DNA from: Amanita rubescens
Taxonomy: Eukaryota > Basidiomycota > Agaricomycetes > Agaricales > Amanitaceae
NCBI GenBank assembly: GCA_015039365.1
Contig: WION01000008.1
Coordinates: 868,001 to 932,000 of the forward strand
Length of the DNA stretch: 64,000 nt
Reading direction: 5' to 3'
Shown here: positions 58,442-64,000 of the stretch, in pieces
Numbering within the stretch: the first letter of the stretch is position 1
How the letters are laid out: each line of letters begins with the position of its first letter
Position numbers and translations under genes: made by a program
Notes under the pieces: model-generated
What the model was told of the DNA's origin: nothing
Database searches by the model: none
Seen by the model: the letters and a program-made list of their open reading frames with translations, nothing else

Positions 58442-61400
58442 CCGTTTTCCCCTACTCATTCTCTATGGCCTATGGTATCAACTATTCCTTATCATCTACG
58501 CGATTTCAATATTTGCATACAACTCTCCGAAAATGTCAACACATTCCACACTCTTACTCGGTGTACTGGGGTATGATGAAGATCACTATAATATGCTACC
58601 TGCACATTCGTTCATTCTGTATCACTGGCCATGTGTATCGCTGGCAACAACAGTCTTTCCCTTTCTAGGCGCCTATCGTACATCTGCTATTCGCTCCTTT
58701 TGGTTTGATTTATTCGCCAGCTAATCAAAAGTCCTGCGCATTCCTTCGTCCCCCCAGTACCTCGTCATCGCGTTCATGCAGCCACAATCCTGTCGGCTAA
58801 CCGGATCCCAAATTCACTATCTATCGGCATTTCGTCTCTGGATATCACTCTTTTGTTTTTTTTTCCTTTCCCGTCATACTTGCCGTTCATTTGCTTCGTC
58901 AAGCAAGACGGCTGCCCAATACTCAAGTTCATGTAATAATATTTATAGATGATTGCTAAAAGACTCTTAAACACCATACGTACGTGCGAACGTCGAGCGC
59001 GTGTTTAGGACAGTACATACTGTATGATAAGTAATAACTAAGAATACTCTGCAACAGGGATATTTCAAAGGGACCTTTGCAGTGTGCACATGGGACTCAT
59101 ATCTATGCGTCAGACATCATGCATCATGCATCATTTATCACGCCACCCATCAGACATTTATTACGATAGGCGATATGTACCTATTCAGTTTACGTGACTT
59201 TCTCCAATCCCATGGGTTATGGGTTTAAAGTAACGGTATTCCAGCGTGCATTTGGGACATAAATGCATGACATATGACGCGTGGCGCGCTAGAAGTTGCG
59301 ACATCAACGGAAACCGTTTGACAAGCCAACGGCAACGTCGCAACAACCAGCCGGTTTATGTCAAAACATAACTTTCCCTTGAAGGTACTAGGGCTGCAGA
59401 GCCACTTCGCAGGATCTTCATGTCCACGTGTGACCATGTATTGTTTTTCCCAAGCTGTTGTCGTTTAACATCCACTCGCCACGCGACCACGGTCTGCAAG
59501 GCTGAGTATAGATTGACTTTTTTTAACCCTAAGGCACGGCCTAAAAACACCGTCGTCGCTCACGAGCGGTTCACCACGGTTCAGTCAAAGTATTTCAGGA
59601 GCAAGTACGCGGCAACACACGACCTGGCTTGCTAGGTAAGCGGGTGTCCGCTGCAAGACCATGCATCCTCGTTTCGCCGAATTACTGAACTGATATATTA
59701 TAGAGTTCCAGAAACCTCCAGAAACTTGCCAATGTTCCTTGATTTGTCAATGAAGCTGGTAAAATAAAGGTATCCGAGGGTTTTACCTCTACACCAGTAT
59801 TGCCATTGAGACAATGACGAGCGAGACGGAATTTACACTCTGCCGTGCCTGTTAGCATCAGTGAAGCTCTGCATTCCGACGCGGCCCACGAGGTTGTAAC
59901 TGATCTCAAGAATGGAGTGGAGACGTAACTCTAGCCTATCTCAGTATGAATCAGTTGCATCAAGGACCTGGAGGCAATGAGTGTTTGTGCCGAAGTGGCA
60001 ATGTCCTCCTGAAATGCTTGATCTCGACGCAGTTAAGAGGAAGACGGAAGTGCAGCAACGGAGCCTGCGGAGGTGATTTCAAAGCCTGGTTACTAATTAA
60101 TAACGAGAAAGCAAGTGCGCAATTCCGTCACACCTACTTGTACTTGTCAACGATTGTTTTTTTTCGGAAGAAGGACGCCGGTGGTAGTAATGTCCCAATC
60201 GGTAGGTCCCCTCGTTACCCAGGTGGACTTATATTCCCAACGCGCTGGAAACGTTGCGCGCCCGGTTAATACGTTATTACCGGTGATGTGCGGAGGTGCG
60301 AACGAACCTGACGACGTTTGTTAGTGAGCTGAGACCTCTAGCACCGTATCTTCTCTTCGAATTTGTTTTGAATTGTCAGATTCTAGCGCTGACATCAAAG
60401 TTTGTTTTGTTCTGGAGTTGGACGGTGCATATGCATGAAAAAGCATTCGAATCTGCCGTAAGACCCATTGGATGGCGTCCACGGTTGTCAATTTATACTC
60501 GATCCCGGGTTGGGGGGGCTAACAAATTTAACGCACTTGACAAGCCCCTGCGGATGTCGCCTGCGCCATGACAACTTGATGACAATTGCATATTCGCTTT
60601 ACCATCAATAATGGTTTTGTATGAAAGCCTTCGCAGTTATTGCCCGGCAGGCAGGAAAGGTTCACTGGAGTAATGCACGTTCATAATTGAAGTTCCAATG
60701 CAGATCCTGTCATGTATATCCCGAATCAGAGATGCGCATTGCGCACCTTGACGTGAATGGAAGGCCACACCAATCTCTTGTACCTAATTTGATGTTATCA
60801 TTTTTATTCATAGATCACAGATGCTCACTTGGGATGATGATAAAGTAATTGAAGAAGGCAAAAGCGAGGCTCTACACGTAGGTGACAACGATGCGACACA
60901 TCAATGCGGCGAACAATAGACGTTCCTAAAAGCGGGTCCAGATTTTGCAGTGCAACTTGCTGGTTGTGTACGGATCATAGGGAGAACGGGAAAGGCTAGC
61001 GTGGCTAACGTTTCGGTTGTCCTGCTGTGCTAAAACTCAAAGTATGCCAGTGGCATCCTGCCACCCTGGAATCACTGTAGATAATATGTTAGACGGGCAA
61101 AACATCGTAAAAAATCCAGTTCGTGATAAGCGTGGATATTACGCTCAAAGGTTACGCCGCGACATGCATATTGATCCTGCAGAGAGTCATCTCATGTGTG
61201 TCGTATGTGGGGACAAATGAACCAAATTCGCGATAAGTATGCAAAGGAAAGGACATTTATGGGACTCGCCGGCGTGCTAAAAACTTTAACCTTGTTGCGT
61301 TACTCTAACAAGTTGTCATTGGTATAGAAGACTCTACAATGCATCTGGAGAAATATCTCTAAGTGAATTGAGGTCATATCCGCTCACAGCGCTGAGAGCT

Positions 61401-61458
61401 GACGAAGTTTCATCGCCATACTCCGAGCGCGTTTCAATGGTTTCCTGCAACCATCATG
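58442..61458. other. 3-kb gene-free region
   Basis: The longest stretch without a supported gene. Contains only short ORFs (up to 107 codons) without motifs, and a small tandem array of catcatg units near 59115-59135. No transposase, reverse transcriptase, LTR pair or tRNA recognised. It could hold decayed repeats or a long non-coding transcript. Confidence 0.45.
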
Positions 61459-64000
61459 TTAGTACATGGAAAAAAATTGGCAATCCTGACAAACTGACAT
61501 CGAAGAAGTGTGCAACAACGCTTCGTGGGGCTTTTGATAGGTCAGATTATCAGTGATGTAAGAGTTTCGTATCCACGTACTCCTAGGTGTTTTAGGAAGA
61601 CGGCAACTGACGCCGCTTTGAAGGATATGGTATGCTACTAGGCCAGACCTGAAATTCATCAGATCCGATTCTAGAACACGCGACAAAGTACTCACCAGCC
61701 AGTTTGATGAGAAGCTCCAAGACCTTGGCCAGTGTCGCCATGGAAAAACTGTGTGATAGAGTGAGCATGGAAGTAGACGATATGTGACTCAACCAACTTC
61801 GTAGAACCAGACATAATCACGGAAATAGGGGTCGTAATCCAATTTAGGATTTCCACCATTCGTAGCTCTCTTTCCTTCCATATCACGACCAAAGATATGA
61901 ATCACACGGTGTTGAATCTCCTCCGCAACGCCAGCTAGATTCATGTATTCGCCGCTACCAGTAGGACACTCGACTTGCAAGTCATCGCCATAATATTGAT
62001 AGAAGCGTTGTAAGCTCTCAATAAGCAGGAAGTTGGTAGCAAGCCCTAGATTTAGATCAGAACCTTTTCGCAGCTCTTGTGACGTAACTCACATATAGGA
62101 CCGCGCCAATTCGAGTTACCTCCAAACATTCCAGATAGAGAGTCACCTGGCCAATAGCCAACTTCGTATCTCTGACCATTGACATCAATGCCCCAAGGGT
62201 GCCGCAAATGCCTCTTTGACAAGCTTGCAAAAGAATCAGTTTCTGAGTAATACTAAGGCATACCACTTACGATCTAATCCCGTGCTCACTCAGGAATTCA
62301 TCTTCGTCCAACATCTTCTGGAGTATTCTTACAATTCGCTCCTCACTCGCCAGGGCTAGCAACCTCCTCTCCTCTTTTCCACTAACTTAAGTAATATAAG
62401 AATTGAATATCACATATAGTTAAATAGATCATCGATACCTTTCATATTAGCCATATTTCTTGCTGAGGCCTCCGCACGGTTGTCAAGGAACCATTCCACA
62501 CGTTTCTTGAATCCAGGGAAGCGATTTAGGACAGAAGGCTCAAGCACCATTGTCGCGTATAAGGGAATAAGGCCAACTAAACTCCTGACGGGTAGTTGCA
62601 TCGTATCTCCGGGACCGAATTCAATCGCATCGTAGTACATTCCATCCTGTTCATTCCACAGACTGACTTCTTGATCTCCTTCTTGATATGTCATCGCTTC
62701 TGCAATAAAGAGGAAATGCTGGTACCTATCAATAAGGATATCATCAAACACAACAATATTTACCTCAAAAAACTTCGATGCTATGTCTTCGTAAACAGGG
62801 TTGTGCTTGGCTAGCTCGAGAGCCATGTTCAACCTAAACGAGTTAATCATAACATCCATGAGAAGAATGCGTGACTTACATGTTAAGGCAGTAGAAAGCC
62901 ATCCACGCAGTTCCATCGGCCTGGCGCAGCGTACCGCCCGTTGGTAGGGGCTCTGATCTATTGAACGCACCAATGTTATCTAGGCCCAGAAAGCCACCCT
63001 CAAATACACCTTTGCCATCTTGATCTTTCCTGTTAACCCACCTAAACTGTACTCAGCCAGAATAACGAGCCATGGGAGCTTAGGTACCAAGTAAAGTTCA
63101 GAAGGAGTTTCTGGAAGACGCGTTCCAAGAACGCAAGGTCCTCTTTCCCAGTCAACTTTCGTTCAATCTTGAATACCCTGAACGTTGCCCTAGGATGGTA
63201 CGTCAAGAGACGGTTGCATCTTCCGAGAAATTTGCATACCAAGCATGAACCGGAGGATTAACATCGCTAAAATTCCATTCGTATGCCGGGATTTGACCGT
63301 CCGGCTTCATGTACCACTCGCGCGTCAAAAGATCGAGTTGCTTTTTCGCAAATGAGGAATCCACAATTGCAAGAGGGATGCAATGGAATGCCGTATCCCA
63401 GGCAGCAAAGAAAGGATATTCCCATCTGCATGAAAGTTATTTAGAATCTTAAAAATTGGCCCAAAAACACGTACTTGTCAGGCATGGACAAAATGTCCTC
63501 GATATGCAAGTGCTTCCATTGCTAACGCCGCAGGTTAGCCGATAACATTTCATCTGTAATTTGATTCGTACCCAGTTTCGCACCCCCTTCCGCTCAGGAG
63601 GCGGCGTGGGTTGAGCAGGGTCCCCCTCCAACCATTCTTTCTGAATAAAGCGATAGAATTGTTTCGTCCAGAGCATCCCTCCAAGAGCCTGCCTCATAAT
63701 TTGCTTCAGGTCATCAGTTATAGGACCAAGCGCAAATGAGTTGTAAAATTCATCGGCCTCCTGGCGTCGTTCTTCTATGGCATCATCGAATAGTATTTCG
63801 TCCTCCAGGGTAGGGTCCTTGCCAATCCGCGAAGGGGTAAGCTTTAACCGTACGACCGCACATCCTCCATTTCCTGGAACATCGCGAAAAACATAATGCG
63901 CGGCAGATTTTGTCCCCTTCTGCTCTGGATTGACAAAGGATCCGGATAAACTAGCTGGGAATGGTGTACAGGGTCCTTCCTCCGGAACGTCAGGTCGTTC
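61459..64000 (-). CDS. GH63-type six-hairpin glycosidase, 5' partial
   Basis: Glycoside hydrolase of the family 63-like/mannosylglycerate-hydrolase-like group, with an (alpha/alpha)6 barrel. The frame enters from beyond 64000. In order: [38 protein letters not shown] (with the conserved catalytic Asp), [78 protein letters not shown], and near the end [16 protein letters not shown] then SGLVAYHIL. The final exon reads to 61459, but its last 40 residues are not family-like, so the true stop may be nearer 61600. Introns are short. ER glucosidase I is a distant relative; this type is usually cytosolic or secreted. No signal can be judged as the N-terminus is missing. Confidence 0.85.

Noticed and set aside
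59115..59135. CRISPR-like short repeats (catcatg units)
   Set aside because: A few 7-nt tandem units without spacers in a eukaryotic genome; simple sequence repeat only.

Overview
This window is nuclear DNA from a filamentous basidiomycete. Genes are dense on both strands and broken by many short introns of about 45-60 nt with GT-AG ends. Recognisable genes are fungal: PRM1, SEY1, CDC24 with a PB1 domain, Atg6/Beclin, a TGL1-type lipase and RPC11. The caspase-like protein, F-box genes, Crinkler-type gene and AlkB protein suggest an Agaricomycete, perhaps near Rhizoctonia/Ceratobasidium; that placement is inference. No transposon, CRISPR array, rRNA or tRNA was recognised.

Layout. 1-7.7 kb: the 3' part of an AROM-derived protein that has lost both catalytic lysines (quinate-repressor-like), an F-box-type gene, a steryl-ester-type lipase divergent from a PC-esterase-like membrane protein, and an RraA-like protein. 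7.7-19.7 kb: DNA polymerase kappa, a caspase-like protein, Beclin, glutamate-cysteine ligase, ATP synthase delta subunit and RPA3. 19.7-32.7 kb: an AlkB-domain protein with a zinc ribbon, a PH/coiled-coil protein, an HSP20 protein, minor ORFs and a secreted protein. 33.9-41.8 kb: a Crinkler-like NTPase/nuclease gene bracketed by a 1.37-kb direct repeat carrying the 3' part of an acetoacetyl-CoA synthetase (AACS) gene. One repeat copy is a pseudogene and the other belongs to a full gene. 42.3-52.9 kb: SEY1, PRM1, a second full AACS gene and RPC11. 55.2-58.4 kb: CDC24. 61.5-64 kb: a GH63-type glycosidase running off the end.

The genes do not form one pathway. Two features stand out. First, the Crinkler/AACS repeat block is the most dynamic part of the window. 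Second, about nine reading-frame breaks in otherwise conserved genes are all of the +1 type, and nearly all can be healed by dropping one base from a short homopolymer. This points to systematic base over-calling in the assembly rather than many pseudogenes. Exon-intron structures were inferred by eye from splice motifs and family conservation, so boundaries need transcript support.
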